Shown here one piece after another: positions 31,906 through 43,070 of a stretch of 64,000 nucleotides of DNA (position 1 is its first letter; each line of letters opens with the position of its first letter). The notes beneath the pieces are model-generated. The model saw nothing but the letters and a program-made list of their open reading frames with translations. It did no database searches and was not told the origin of the DNA. The DNA comes from Eulemur rufifrons (lineage: Eukaryota > Chordata > Mammalia > Primates > Lemuridae), in assembly GCF_041146395.1 (NCBI RefSeq), contig NC_090990.1:43224001-43288000 (forward strand). The letters are read 5' to 3'. The position numbers and the translations under genes were made by a program.

Positions 31906-32034
31906 TTGTTGTTGTTTTTTTTTCCACCTCCAAATTACAAACACTTAGGATGTTTGAATCATGCGATAAATAATTATAATATACAGTAGAGGTAAAAAAA
32001 ATTGGCTGAAAAACAAGTAGATAAAACATGAACA

Positions 32035-32250
32035 CTTAGAGTAAAGAGAAAATGTGACCAATTGGGAGAAGCTGGGGAAGAATCCTTAGAGGAGGAAGCA
32101 GATGACCTAAATCTTACAGGGTGTAGGCATATAGTGACTAACATTAAAAAGGACATTTACAGGACAGGGGACAGCCTGAGCAAAGACACAGAGGCTGGAA
32201 ATCATGGATTAAGGTCAGGGAGCTCAAAGAAGTTCAAGAATGTGAAGGAA
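32035..32250 (-). mobile_element. L2 LINE internal fragment
   Basis: GGAGGAAGCAGATGACC and then GCCTGAGCAAAGACACAGAGG follow the reverse L2 phrase (GAGCAAAGGCATGGAGG type). The 32062-32280 frame lies in it. Confidence 0.5.
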
Positions 32251-32689
32251 GGTAGACAAAAAAAAATGTTACATATGTAACGTGGGATTAGATTGCAGAA
32301 CTTCTCATAGCACATAAAGCATTTTTCATTAAAAAATATCAAGGAAAATGGGTTCCATATTCAACCTGTGGAAGTCTTAGAGAAATGTTTTTTTTTATGC
32401 CATTCTAGGACATATCAGTACAGTTAAAACACAACCCCCCTTGTTGAACACATTGGAATCCCAGAAAGGCATCTGAGATCAGGAGACCTGAGTTCAAGTT
32501 CCAGTTCTTCCACTTAAGTTACTCAACAATCCTGAGCATCTTATTTTTTTATAGCCATGTTGTGGTGCTTTGTGATTTACATTGTTCTAAAAGATTCACT
32601 ACAGTAGGGAAGGGATGTCCACATGCCAATCACAGAGCAGGACAATTAGTGGGAACATTTAAATCATGCCCGTTATGTATTTATTCATA

Positions 32690-32945
32690 CACATATTCCA
32701 GAAACTGTGTATACATAGCTACTAACATGAGCTAGGCTCAAAAATACATGCAGAGATTCTCTCATTTCAACCCTAAAACAACTCTGGAAGGTTAAGTATA
32801 ATAGCATTACCCCACTTTACCGATGAGGAAACTGATATTTCAAGAATTTAATCAACCAAGTCCAAGATCATATCCCTAGAAAGTACAAGAACTCAGTTAT
32901 CCTAAATCTAGCACTCTTTTCACTGTTATTGTCTCACACTAATCA
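32690..32945 (-). mobile_element. MIR SINE
   Basis: CTCATTTCAACCCTAAAAC, TACCGATGAGGAAACTGATA and CACTCTTTTCACTG. Confidence 0.7.
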
Positions 32946-33120
32946 TTTAAATTGGTAGTTCTCAATCTGCATGCTGTGGAACCCTTCAGAAGTATCCAGC
33001 TAAACACTGAACAATGTTCCAACTTCATTTTTGCTGTATACTATATATGGTCAGAGGAATGCTGAAATAAGGGCGCTGTGGAGGGTACAGCTTGCTGGGA
33101 CTCATATATCATTGGGATTC
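32946..33120 (+). mobile_element. Possible hAT-type element
   Basis: GGTAGTTCTCAATCTGCATG opens like a Charlie terminus. The rest is not recognised. Confidence 0.3.
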
Positions 33121-33299
33121 ATCCTACCTATTTTATAGCATACATGATTGTTTATAGGATATAGGGTTGTTTGAAGGATAAAACGAGACAGTGCATGTGC
33201 AGATGTTTTGCTAATATTGAGTGTGGTAAGAAAAAGATTCTGCTCTCCTTTCGGAGGAAAAGTTAAGAAAACTTCTTTATAATAATTAGTTGTTTACAT

Positions 33300-33440
33300 A
33301 CTTGCTCTCTATTTCCCACTATTATGATATTTTAACTCCCTGAAGGTTAAGAATGTATCCTGCTTGTCTTTGACAACACCATAGCACCCAGCATAGTGGA
33401 TGATATTTCCAAGAAACTCAAAGTTTGGTGAATTAAACTA
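33300..33440 (+). mobile_element. L2 LINE 3' end
   Basis: AACTCCCTGAAGGTTAAGAA, GTATCCTGCTTGTCTTTG and ACCATAGCACCCAGCATAG. Confidence 0.65.
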
Positions 33441-33454
33441 TATTTTCTTATATT

Positions 33455-33720
33455 TTGTAATAGTGATGATAATCCCCAGGATTTGTTGCACACTTACTAT
33501 GTGAGAGGACTTGTGTTAAATGTTTGGTAGTTATCAATTCTTTTCACTCCTATTAACAACCATATAAGGCATCTACTGTTATTTTCCCCATTTTCCAGGT
33601 AAGGTAACAGAGAGGTGAAGTGGATTGCACCAATGCACAAAGCTAGACAGTCAGTAGCAGAACCGGGATTCCAGCTTAGGCAGTCTGGCATGGGCCCCAA
33701 ATGCTATATCCTGCTAATTA
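33455..33720 (-). mobile_element. MIR SINE
   Basis: CACTTACTATGTGAGAGGAC, TTTTCCCCATTTTCCAGG and CAGAACCGGGATTCCAGC. Confidence 0.8.
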
Positions 33721-33739
33721 TTGTTATCCAGAAGATGTG

Positions 33740-33885
33740 AACAGCCCTGAATTGTTCATAAGCATCATCATATCCATTCCCTCATCTAATCCTCCTAACA
33801 ACCCCGTAACGTAGCTAGCATTATTCCCACCTCAGAGATGAAAACACTGAGGCTCAAGGCCATGCATTTGATTGGAAAGTAGCTG
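33740..33885 (-). mobile_element. MIR SINE
   Basis: CTCATCTAATCCTCCTAAC, AACCCCGTAACGTAGCTAG and AACACTGAGGCTCAAGGCC. Confidence 0.75.
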
Positions 33886-34340
33886 TCTTCTTTTATTACA
33901 CAAAGCAGCATTGCATTTTCCCTTCTCTCAGGAAAAAATACACATATCTGACAAAATTCCAAGAATTCTCAGAGCAATTACAAAGTCTCTTGCTATAAAC
34001 ATAACAGAACCTTCTTCAAAGAGCCACGCATGCTTGGAGGAGCACACACATAAAAGCGTAATTTGAACACTTGTCGGCTTTACCCCCTTGTTGCAAGAGA
34101 AGAAGAATGTTTATTCACACACACAAAAAAAAAAAAAAATCCTAGCTGCATTTCCCAGTTTAATTAGTTTTGTCAAGTGCCTGCAGTATGATTTCCATGT
34201 TAATTTCCTCATATCCCATTTCAGTTTCTTTATATTCCACTTCAATTATTTGCTTAAAAATTGAGAGAGGCACAATGACTGTGTTCAAATTCCACTTGAC
34301 TCAACTAACATTGACTGATTTTCCATCATGCACTGGCCCT
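33886..34340. promoter_or_regulatory. Low-repeat AT-rich block
   Basis: It holds GTTTAATTAGTTTTGTC (34156) and an A-run at 34126-34139. No repeat body is found; a weak enhancer candidate. Confidence 0.25.
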
Positions 34341-34564
34341 GCAGGGCCCTCAGAATGACAGCACACAGGCCCTCACCCCAGCTCCCACGCCCATCACAGA
34401 CATTACTAATCTACCAGCCGCTCCCTCCCCCACGCACATTCCCTGGGAAGTCGAGACCTCAAAATCTTTCTCAGCATGGCTTTCTAGACAACAAATACCA
34501 ACTGATTGATGCTGACATGGGGAAATAAAAACTGTTTGCCATCCCAATGTTAATCATTTTCTTA

Positions 34565-34665
34565 CAAACTCCCTTCATATTTAATTCTCATGAGGTAGTG
34601 GTATCTCCATTTTTACACAAGAGCTAACTGTGGCTCACAGAGGTCCTACACAAATGTTAGTCATG
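34565..34665 (-). mobile_element. MIR SINE core
   Basis: ATTTAATTCTCATGAGGTAG and CTGTGGCTCACAGAGGTC. Confidence 0.6.
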
Positions 34666-34984
34666 ACACTGATGAGAAATCTCCCCAGCCTCTTATATTT
34701 AGCATAAAAATCATCACCAGGTCTTCATTATCTGGTCATTTGGGGGCCTAGCCCAGCATGGGGGGTCTGTTTTTCTAGCCACTGAGGGAAAAATGTATTA
34801 ATAAAGGGAAGTAAGGAAAATAGTCTCTACCAGGTTAGACCAACCCCATGTGGTAAATAAGCATTCCTGTGTCAGCATGTGGGACAACCTGTATTTCTGC
34901 ACTTTTATAAATGAAAGTGTCAGATCTGGAAGGGGTCCAAGTGATAAACTAATCCAGATTCTTCTTAAATCAAGGCCCATTATC

Positions 34985-35160
34985 ATCTCATTTAATCCTT
35001 ATATCAGTCTTTGAGGCAGCCATTTTTATCCTTATTTTATGAAGAATCTGAGGCACAGAGTGGTTAAGTCTAATAACTTGCCTAAGGTCACACAGCTAGT
35101 TCAGTTGCACAGTCAAGATTCAAACTCAGATCTTTTTATCTTTAAGCCTGGATATTGAAT
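34985..35160 (-). mobile_element. MIR SINE
   Basis: ATCTCATTTAATCCTTATATC and GCCTAAGGTCACACAGCTAG. Confidence 0.85.
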
Positions 35161-35289
35161 GATATGTATTTTTTAAATCTCCTTTCTCTTTTCCCTGTAT
35201 AACATAAATATTTAAGGTAATCCATCAAACAAACAATGAATTTTTTTCACCTCCTTTTTCCTTCATCCTTTCCTTCTGAAATTTTTTTT

Positions 35290-35470
35290 ATTGAGCACAT
35301 ATATGTATTTTTAACAAATAGATGACTGTTTATTTATATATTTGACAAAGTTCCCTGAGCCTCATATAGAGACTGTGGGTACAGAGTTGAGTCACAGTTT
35401 GTGCTCCCAGAGAGCTCACAGTCTGGTGTGAGAAGAACTGACCAGTCAAAGGCGACTAAAACGCAGTGTG
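35290..35470 (-). mobile_element. L2 LINE 3' region
   Basis: GTGGGTACAGAGTTGAGTC, then GAGAGCTCACAGTCTGGTG. Confidence 0.55.
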
Positions 35471-35539
35471 GTTCTGACGGCACAGACACGCGGGTGAGGA
35501 AGCTCAACATCTGCGTTCTGGACCCACTTAGAAGCGATC

Positions 35540-35767
35540 AGGGTAATAAATTATAGCTGCTGAAACAAACAATCCCCACTTCTCAGTGGCTTAACACAAC
35601 AAACATTTACTACTCACATCACAAACTGAAGTGGGTTGGCAGCCTGCATGTACTCCGCAGGGTGACTTAGGGACTCAGGCTACTTTCCTTACGTACCTCT
35701 GCCGCCCTTGCACATCTCTGCCATACCTCTTCAGAGTCCTCTTCGGGTCCCTCCATTTGGCCCAGGG
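35540..35767 (-). mobile_element. Old MaLR-type LTR fragment
   Basis: CTCAGTGGCTTAACACAAC and CACATCACAAACTGAAGTGG are the reverse of an LTR 3' end (TTGTGTTAAGCCACTGAG type). A GACTTAGGGACTCAGGC block follows. Confidence 0.6.
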
Positions 35768-36132
35768 TAGGAACTGAATATCATGTTCTCTCCAAATTCA
35801 TATGTTGAAATCCTAACCCCCAATGTGATGGTTTTAAGAGGTGGGGCCTTTGGGAGGGAATTAAGCCATGAGGGTGGAGCCCTCAAGAATGGCAACAGTG
35901 CCCTTATAAGAAGAGACACAAGAGCTTGCTCTTGCTCTCTGCTTTCTGTCATGTGATACACAATGAGAAGATGGCCATCTGCAAACCAGGAAGTGGGCCC
36001 TCACCAGACACAAGATCTGCCAGCACCTTGATTGGGACTTCCCAGTCTCCAGAACTGTGAGAAATGAACGTTTGCTGTTAAAGCCACCCAGTCTGTAATG
36101 TTCTGTTATAGAAGCCTGAACTAACTAAGATA
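35768..36132 (+). mobile_element. MLT1A-type solo LTR (ERVL-MaLR)
   Basis: AAATTCATATGTTGAAATCC, GTGGGGCCTTTGGGAGGG, GAGGGTGGAGCCCTCAAG, CAGGAAGTGGGCCCTCACC and CTTCCCAGTCTCCAGAAC are the MLT1A run. It is the least diverged of the MaLR LTRs here. Confidence 0.9.
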
Positions 36133-36512
36133 TCCATCCACCCATGTGCAGAAAGAGAGAGGGTGTGACAGACTGCGAGAGAGGGTTTAGAGACCACACT
36201 GGAAGAGCCATATACCCCACACGCCATTGGCATTGGCCACGTAGCCAGTATGACCTATGAGCCACTGGGGTGTGGACTGACACAATGCTTACTGTTCCTC
36301 TTCCTGAGCACACAAGAAGACTACATTCCCCAACTTTCCTTAGAGGTGGGGGTCATGTAACTGTGTTCTGGCTAATGGATCTTCCCTAGTCACCCCTTGG
36401 GAGAGTCTCACATCAGACTTTGACATGAGAAATAAACCTTTGCTGTGCTAAGCCACTGGGATTTTAGGATTAATCGTTATAGCAGCTTTTGCTAAATTAA
36501 CCTAATAGAGAT
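36133..36512 (+). mobile_element. Old MaLR-type LTR, opposite to 35540 piece
   Basis: GACTACATTCCCCAACTTTCC, CATGTAACTGTGTTCTGGC, AATAAACCTTTGCTGTGC and TAAGCCACTGGGATTTTAGG. Same broad type as 35540-35767, in inverted orientation. Confidence 0.6.
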
Positions 36513-36514
36513 TC

Positions 36515-36612
36515 CATTTCTTTTACTCTAAAATGGAGATAACAGTACCCTGCCATGAGGATCAAATAATAAAATGGGCATGAAAAAATCCCAAGTTGTC
36601 TAATGTAGTAGG
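36515..36612 (+). mobile_element. MIR SINE 3' part
   Basis: CTCTAAAATGGAGATAACAG and CCATGAGGATCAAATAAT. Confidence 0.55.
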
Positions 36613-37180
36613 TTTGCCGTGATTCATTTTACCCTAGAAAAGCAGTTGGGATCTCAGCTATAGAGACAGCAAGGAGGGCCCCTCTGACCCAAGGTGGGAA
36701 GCTGGACAGGAGATCTAGGCTCTTCCATGGACCATAGCAAGGTGCCGGAGCCACACGTTCTATAAAGAGAAGGGAATTTTTCTTGGGCTTCTTCTTTTAA
36801 TATGAACAACCTGGTACACATGTGTCAATTCTTTAATGAAGACATGAGCGATCATCCCTAGCAAAGAGTGTGTCAGACAGTAAATGCCAGGCACAGTGGA
36901 GTGAGGACTCTTTCCCATAACATCTGGACGGCTGTTTGCAACTCAGAGCTGCTCCCTGCCTCTATCCCACGGCCTCCATGTTACTTGAATAATGCTAATA
37001 ATAGCCAGTGCAGTGCTGCAGCAGACCCACACGGGCTCGAGACAGGCAACTGTGCACGTCACTCCCACGTCCGCATCCTGTGATGTCAGAGCTTGAAATC
37101 AGCCATCGTGGAAACACTTACACCACAGAAACAGGCAAAAGGGCAAATCAGGGGTGTTTTTCTTCTGTTCTTCCTTCCTT
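36613..37180. other. Unassigned DNA
   Basis: Single-copy apart from a 32-base block at 36620-36651 that recurs at 37975-38006. Frames at 36868-37220 are chance frames. Confidence 0.35.
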
Positions 37181-37213
37181 TCTCTCTCTCTCTCTCTTTT
37201 TTTTTTTTTTTTT
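37181..37213. repeat. (TC)n and T-run
   Basis: A TC dinucleotide run of about 16 bases directly joined to T17. Confidence 0.9.
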
Positions 37214-37249
37214 GAGATGACTATAGTATAAAACTTTACCAGCACACCA

Positions 37250-37294
37250 TTGACAATAAAGCAATTATTAATAATAGTAACAGTAGTAGCTATC
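37250..37294 (-). mobile_element. MIR SINE, first part
   Basis: ATTAATAATAGTAACAGTAG then AGCTATC, continued after the Alu at 37612. Confidence 0.55.
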
Positions 37295-37598
37295 GGCCGG
37301 GTGTGGTAGCTCACGCCTGTAATCCTAGCATGCTGGGAGGCTCAGGCAGGAGGATCACTTGAGCTCAGGAGTTTGAGACCAGCCTGAGCAAGAGCGAGGC
37401 CCCATCTCTACAAAAAAAATAGAAAAATTAGCCAGATGTGGTGCTGCACGCCTGTGGTCCCAGCCACTTAGGAGGTTGAGACAGGAGGATCGCTTCAGCC
37501 CAGGAGTTTGAGGTTGCAGTGAGATATGAAGATGCCACTTGCACTGTAGCCAGGTGACAGACCAAGACCCTGTCTCAAAAACAAACAAACAAAAAAAA
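37295..37598 (+). mobile_element. AluJ-like SINE (older)
   Basis: Complete dimer without the long lemur linker (it reads CTACAAAAAAAATAGAAAAA). Tail CAAACAAACAAAAAAAAA. Direct repeats AGTAGTAGCTATC (37282-37294) and AGTGGCAGCTGTC (37599-37611) differ at three places, so it is old. Confidence 0.9.
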
Positions 37599-37611
37599 AG
37601 TGGCAGCTGTC

Positions 37612-37845
37612 ATTTCTTGCTTGCTCACTATATGCAAAGGCTCCATATATCATAAATGCTAAATACATTTTCCTTTATTTATTCCTCACAACGCTCCTAC
37701 AAATAGCTGTCTTATTCCTACTCCAAAGTGGACACTGAAGCTCAGAGAAGTTAAGTAACTTGCTGAAGGACACACAGCAATGAATTGAGAAAACCAGGTT
37801 TTGAACACAGCTCTGTCTGACTCAAGGCTCATGATATTCTGCCAT
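37612..37845 (-). mobile_element. MIR SINE, second part
   Basis: TTATTCCTCACAACGCTCC and AGCTCAGAGAAGTTAAGTAAC continue the MIR split by the Alu. Confidence 0.8.
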
Positions 37846-38194
37846 GTCATATTTGATAAAAGGAATTTGCTATTCAAAATTGGATTCTTGAGGGTTATAA
37901 TAAGTTTGTTTCTACCTAGGGAAGGGAAAAATAATAAAATACTTAAAATACACGTGTCTTTGTATGAGGTTACATGATTCATTTTACCCTAGAAGAGCAA
38001 CTGGGACAAGAAGGAAAGCCTCTCGCGTGCTGTGGATATTAATTCTCCAGGATCTCTGTGGGTGATTCTAAGCAGTCCCTGCTGTGCTCTTCTGGCAGAT
38101 CAGGAGTCTGAACTCATGGAGTTAGGTGGGCAGGTGTGGTGTGCCACTGGACCCTGGGTCTGCTACCATGCTGCTGAGTTTCAGAACTTGAAAG

Positions 38195-38385
38195 ATCATA
38201 CTCTAATCATGTCTTGCCCCTATAAATTATGGTTGCTTATTTATAAGTCTACTTCTGCTCATCCCATGTGAGTCTCCTGGCAGGGGATTTAGAGGTCTTC
38301 CATCTCGGTGCCCCCAGGGGAGAGCGTGGTGGTGCCAGGCATGGAGTGGATGTTTTAGGAATGTCTGTTTAATGAACGACTAGAT
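38195..38385 (+). mobile_element. L2 LINE 3' end
   Basis: GGTGGTGCCAGGCATGGAG followed by TAGGAATGTCTGTTTAATG. Confidence 0.5.
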
Positions 38386-39224
38386 GGTTGGCAATGGAGA
38401 GAGGGAGCCAATTTGCCTGACTGAATGAGAGAGGGATGTGACAGAGAGGCTGACAGAGAAGAGCCTGGTCCCCAAGAACGGAAAGGACAAAAGAATAAAG
38501 AAGAAAGGAGGGGACAGGAAACAGGGAAATAGCGGTCACTAGAGAGTAACTTGAGCTTCTTTGTGGCGTTTGCTAAGGGCCTGTGCAAAGTTCAGCCCTC
38601 ACAAACCTACTGCGAATTTGATGTTTTGTAATCAGCAAGACTGGAAGCTCCTTTTGTGAATCTGGCCAGAGAGCCAGAGTCAAACAAGAGGGAGCCGGGA
38701 GGCGGCTGCCCCTGTCGCCTTGGGCTTAGCTATGCCAGCCTGACCCAGGCCAAACGGAGCCCGTGGGCTGACGTGGAGGCCGTGACTCTGCCATCTCAGC
38801 CCAGCATTATCCCTTTGGCCGCCTTTCCTCTGCAGAGCAGACCCTGCCCCACATCCAGCCCTGGTGGCCCTCACGGTTCACACCCTCCAGAACATTCCAC
38901 CTCCACCCCTCTGACTCTTCCCCTCACCTCTCCACACTCGGCTCACTCTCCTATTTCCCCTTTCCATTTTGCCCTCAGATCCGATGTGCTTAAGCCTGTT
39001 TCTTGGCTCTGGAGTCTGGCTTTTCTCTTTGGTCACAATTAGTACTTCTGATTATGCCACCTTTAGCCTTAATGGGATAAACATCTTGTCTAGTCCAGCC
39101 CAGCTGCCAAGACGCCCTGTGACAAGCCTGTGCTGAGCAGGGACCCAGCCTCCATGGCTTCTGTCGTTTCCTCCGTGGAGACTGTGTTGGTCACGCTGTT
39201 TGTGGCCCCAACATCTCTGCTTCC
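38386..39224. other. Unassigned, GC-rich in the middle
   Basis: The 128-residue frame (38656-39042) is rich in S, P and L from CT-rich DNA. No domain and no splice pattern are seen. Confidence 0.35.
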
Positions 39225-39289
39225 CCCAAATGATCCATGTATATCCACAGCTGCTCCATCCTGCCTGCACCTTAAAATCACATGGGATG
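39225..39289 (+). mobile_element. MER5-type element, first part
   Basis: CTGCACCTTAAAATCACATG is the start of the MER5 pattern, broken by the Alu. Confidence 0.5.
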
Positions 39290-39626
39290 GGCTGGGCGTG
39301 GTGGCTCACGCCTGTAATCCTAGCACTCTGGGAGGCCGAGGCGGGCGGATTGTTTGAGCTCAGGAGTTCAAGACCAGCCTGAGCAAGAGCGAGACCCCAC
39401 CTCTACTAAAAATAGAAAGAAATTATATGGACAGCTAAAAATATATATAGAAAAAATTAGCCGGGCCTGGTGGCGCATGCCTGTAGTCCCAGCTACTCGG
39501 GAGGCTGAGGCAGGAGGATCCCTTGAGCTCAGGAGTTTGAGGTTGCTGTGAGCTAGGACGATGCCACGGCATTCACTCTAGCCCAGGCAACAGAGTGAGA
39601 CTCTGTCTCAAAAAAAAAAAAAAAAT
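39290..39626 (+). mobile_element. AluL SINE (lemur type), young
   Basis: Full dimer with linker AGAAAGAAATTATATGGACAG, then CTAAAAATATATATAG, and A15 tail. The target duplication ATCACATGGGATG (39277-39289 and 39627-39639) is perfect, so the insertion is fairly recent. Confidence 0.97.
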
Positions 39627-39639
39627 ATCACATGGGATG

Positions 39640-39748
39640 CTTTTTAAAAACTCAATATCCAGACCTGTTGCAGATTCTCTTTGTAAAAGTTTCAGGGGTC
39701 ATTCTAACGTGTGGTCAGGACTGAGAGTCACAGGTCTAAGCCAATCTG
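39640..39748 (+). mobile_element. MER5-type element, second part
   Basis: CTTTTTAAAAACTCAATATCC, then GTGTGGTCAGGACTGAGAG. Confidence 0.5.
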
Positions 39749-40039
39749 TTACTTCCATTTCCCTTGCAAGGGCACGGGCCTGAGACCAAATCCTGGAGCG
39801 AGAGATGGGAGGGGAAGCTGAGGGGTTCTGCGAGGACACAAGGAAGAGACATGGCCCTTCCTCTGCAGCAGGACGTGCCACATCCAGATGTCACGCAGTT
39901 TCTTCCCGTCTCACTTGACTCCACCATCCTCAAACCTGCTGCCTTCTCCCCTCAGGCTGCCTCCTGTGTTCCTTCGTCATTGTGAGATGGCAGCAGAAGT
40001 TCCCTGCCACCATCTGGAAATGCCACCATCACCTTGAGC

Positions 40040-40138
40040 TGCTCAAACTAAAAACCCCTGAGTCACCTTTATTGCCTCTGTTGTCATTAGTCAGCCCTGT
40101 TCTGTCAATCTACCTATAAAATATCTCTCCATCCTCCA
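40040..40138 (+). mobile_element. Possible L2 fragment
   Basis: CTGAGTCACCTTTATTGCCTC, CCTGTTCTGTCAATCTACC and AAATATCTCTCCATCC. Confidence 0.4.
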
Positions 40139-40262
40139 ACCATTCAAAACTATGTATTACGTGCCAGGTGCAATGCCAGAACTGAGACTGCAACAATGAA
40201 CACAGCAGATGCAGTTCCTGCCCTCTCTGAGTTTAAGATAGGATTCTTGGTGTACAACAGGT
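40139..40262 (-). mobile_element. L2 LINE 3' end
   Basis: GTATTACGTGCCAGGTGC, AATGAACACAGCAGATG and TTCCTGCCCTCTCTGAG. Confidence 0.7.
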
Positions 40263-40455
40263 AACAGCTCCTGCCGTTACGGAGAAGCTCCTACGTGCCT
40301 GCCTCCACCCCAGGCCCTTTACAGCAAGGGCTCTCGTCTTCAGGACAAACCTGAGTGCACCTGTTATTCTCTCTTGTTTAGAGAGAAAGAACTGAGGCTA
40401 AGGAAGGTTGAGCCCTTGCCCGCAGTCAAAGCAGCACTGTAGGGGCTGCACCATA
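40263..40455 (-). mobile_element. MIR SINE, decayed
   Basis: GAAAGAACTGAGGCTAAGGAA is the clear part. Confidence 0.5.
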
Positions 40456-40924
40456 ACTGGAGGCACATCTGTCCTCACACCAAAGCCCGGGCTCCCCTCG
40501 CCTCCCCCAGTCCCCTGCCTGTCCATCCCGGCATGCAGTTGTCTTTTTGAACTGCACTGCCACTTCCAGAATTCTCAATCAATCTGTTCCCAGGATGACA
40601 CCTGGATCTCACTTTGCAAAAATCTCATGACAAATGTCTCATCAGCACAAGGACTGTGCAATTAGATGCAGGCTATTAAAATACCCCATGTTGAAAATCA
40701 TTTTCTCTCCATTCTCTGCCAAATAAGGCTGCCACCTGTGCCCAGACAGGGCTTTCTCCCAGAGAACAACAAACACCCAAGCAAGTGCTGGGGCTGGGGG
40801 CCCTCAGCAAGATGTTCTTTTCAAAGTCGTGTATGGCAGCTTAGTATGGCCCAGACAGAGCTGAAATACTCCAGCTGCCTCTTCCCTGCCATCTTCCTCT
40901 CATGCTGCCAATCTGGAAGTGGGA

Positions 40925-41012
40925 GGATGGTTGATGGAACCAGGTCCTAGGGCAGTCCTGGGTTCAAATCCTGCCACTGCCTTAGGCAAATCACCCAACC
41001 TCCACTTGCCTC
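40925..41012 (+). mobile_element. MIR SINE 5' half
   Basis: GGGTTCAAATCCTGCCACTG and CTTAGGCAAATCACCCAACC. Confidence 0.7.
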
Positions 41013-41214
41013 CCTCGCTCACCCCCATCATGCTGCCTCTTCCCACGGCTACCTGGGGTAGAAGGCAATGAGGTTTCTGCAAGAGTGAGGGCAGTGCAGG
41101 GACAGGAACATGCTCTCATGGCAGCCCCTTAGGTGGGGCTGGCAGAGAAAGTGCTCGGAGTAGCTCAGGAGCCCGGCCCTCCTTGGGGCCGCTGCTTTCT
41201 CTGTTCCAGATAAT

Positions 41215-41412
41215 TCTGCTAATAGTTCACACTGTGCATTTAATTTAATTATCACTGCCCTAAGGGGTAATTTCCCCACCTTACAGGTAAAGAAACAGCA
41301 GTCAGAGAGAGCTTAAGCAACAGCCCACAATGGGCAAGCAGTAGAGTTAGGTCTTGAGGCCAGGGCTGTACGCCGCAAAGTTTAAGCACTTCACCATGAT
41401 ACCACTCTGGTT
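41215..41412 (-). mobile_element. MIR SINE
   Basis: CACCTTACAGGTAAAGAAAC and GTTAGGTCTTGAGGCCAGG. Confidence 0.65.
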
Positions 41413-41639
41413 CCCGTCTTCACACACTGTCCTACTTATTGTCAGATGGGTCACTGACAGCACTCTGACTAAGCAGTCCTGGCTCTGTGCCACGCGGCTC
41501 CCTAATGCTTAGTTCACCCTGGCCCCCAGCTGGGGCTTCTCCTTCATTCTCGTCAGCTGCCCTCCCCGACTCCTCACAGCCAGCGAGGGGAATGACAGTC
41601 AGTGTTCTGCCTGCCTCTCTAGCTAGAACTGCAAAGAGT

Positions 41640-41838
41640 TCCCATTTATAGAACGGCAACTAATAACCAGACACTGTGCTTGGCACTTTAATGTAACTTA
41701 TTTAATCTCCATAATAACACAATATTATTAAGTCATTTTGCAGATGATAAACCCATGGCTCAGAAAATGACAGCGACTAAGGGCATAGATGGAATTCAAA
41801 GGTAAGACTCTCTGATCACAGCACCTGTGTCTTTTGCT
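41640..41838 (-). mobile_element. MIR SINE
   Basis: CCAGACACTGTGCTTGGC, TTATTTAATCTCCATAATAAC and GATAAACCCATGGCTCAG. Confidence 0.75.
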
Positions 41839-41880
41839 CCATTCTAAGTGCTTTTATATCTCAGTGCAACACTCATGTTT

Positions 41881-42000
41881 TCCCCCTCTCTGCCTCTATC
41901 TCTGCCTCTGTCTCTCTGCCTCTCTGTCTCTTCCCCTTTCCTGCCTCTCCATCTCCCTCCTTCCTTCCTTCCCTCCCTCCTATCCTCTCTCTTTCTGGCT
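41881..42000 (+). repeat. CT-rich tract
   Basis: CTCTGC, CTCTGT and CCTT units, diverged. Confidence 0.8.
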
Positions 42001-42639
42001 TCTCTTTAGTAGGTGGGGCTGCTCCCCAGCTGCCAGCATCTCCTCTGGATCTAGCCTGTCCTAATGGCCACTGGTCTTAGAGAGTTCTCAGTTCCCAAAC
42101 TTTGGGCCTCGTTGCCTAGTAACAAGCCCTACCTCCCTGGGCCCTCCCACATCCCTCAGCTCCCTCCCCAGGCTGTATGTAGCAGGCTTTTGGTCACTTC
42201 TTTTATCCTTGGAGGATGTCCATTTTAACCAATGGATTTAGTATAAAATTACTGGCCTTTGGAGCCAGGGATGCAGAATGGGCATTTGCCCAGGGGCTGG
42301 GACCCCAGAGATCTAGCTGGCAAGGAAAGGGTTGGGGATCAGCTGCACTGAAATTTCTAGGACCAGGGATTTATTTAACAAATGTTCCCGGGGTGTTCAG
42401 AGTCCAGCCATAATGCACATTTGTAGCTCCCCCAAGGATTATGCTTGTATGGGCTTTGCTGATACTATGCTTCCTGCAAAGGCCCATCCCTCCTTCATCA
42501 TGCTGCATTTTTGTTGCGATTTTTCTTTGGTCTGGCAAACTCTCACTGTTGACACTGCATTCCATGAGAAACTTTGCCTGCCCCCGCATCCACTGCAGGT
42601 GTGAGTTCATCCTTGTGCTGTCTTATACCGAGTGCTAAC
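42001..42639. other. Unassigned DNA
   Basis: Frames at 42216-42638 overlap on both strands, with no domain. No repeat is recognised. Confidence 0.3.
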
Positions 42640-42778
42640 TTCTGTTAAGTACACATGAGATAGGACTGGAACTTTTTGTGCACAGCTGTCTCTCCTACTA
42701 GCCTATAAATTCTGCAAGAGCAAGAAGTATGTATAGATTGCACAGATCCTAGTAAAATGCATGGAACATCGTGTTTTT
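42640..42778 (+). mobile_element. L2 LINE 3' end
   Basis: CTATAAATTCTGCAAGAGC and CACAGATCCTAGTAAAATG. Confidence 0.5.
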
Positions 42779-42895
42779 AAGAAAGGAAGATGAGAGAGGA
42801 GAAAAAGTATGAGACAGAAGGAACAGAAAGAGAGAAAGAAGGACAAAAAGAAAAGAAAGAGGAAAGAAGAGAGGGAAGGTAAGAGGATTAGAAAA
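42779..42895 (+). repeat. GA-rich tract
   Basis: GAAA and GAGA units joined to the L2 tail. Opposite in polarity to the CT tract 780 bases before. Confidence 0.85.
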
Positions 42896-42909
42896 ATACG
42901 AGAGATGAA

Positions 42910-43070
42910 AGAATTATGTACAATCTGCTGGGCTAGGTCTTAGGAGGGGACACAGAGATGGGTAAGACAGGGTCCCTATTCTAAGGGAGTTCACAGTCTA
43001 ATCAGTGGACAGAGTCATCAAGCAACGAGGAGAGTCTGGAGGGCAAGCAGGCTGCGCTGTGAGCTGGAGC
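42910..43070 (-). mobile_element. L2 LINE fragment
   Basis: GGACACAGAGATGGGTAAGAC and GGGAGTTCACAGTCTAATC. Confidence 0.65.
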
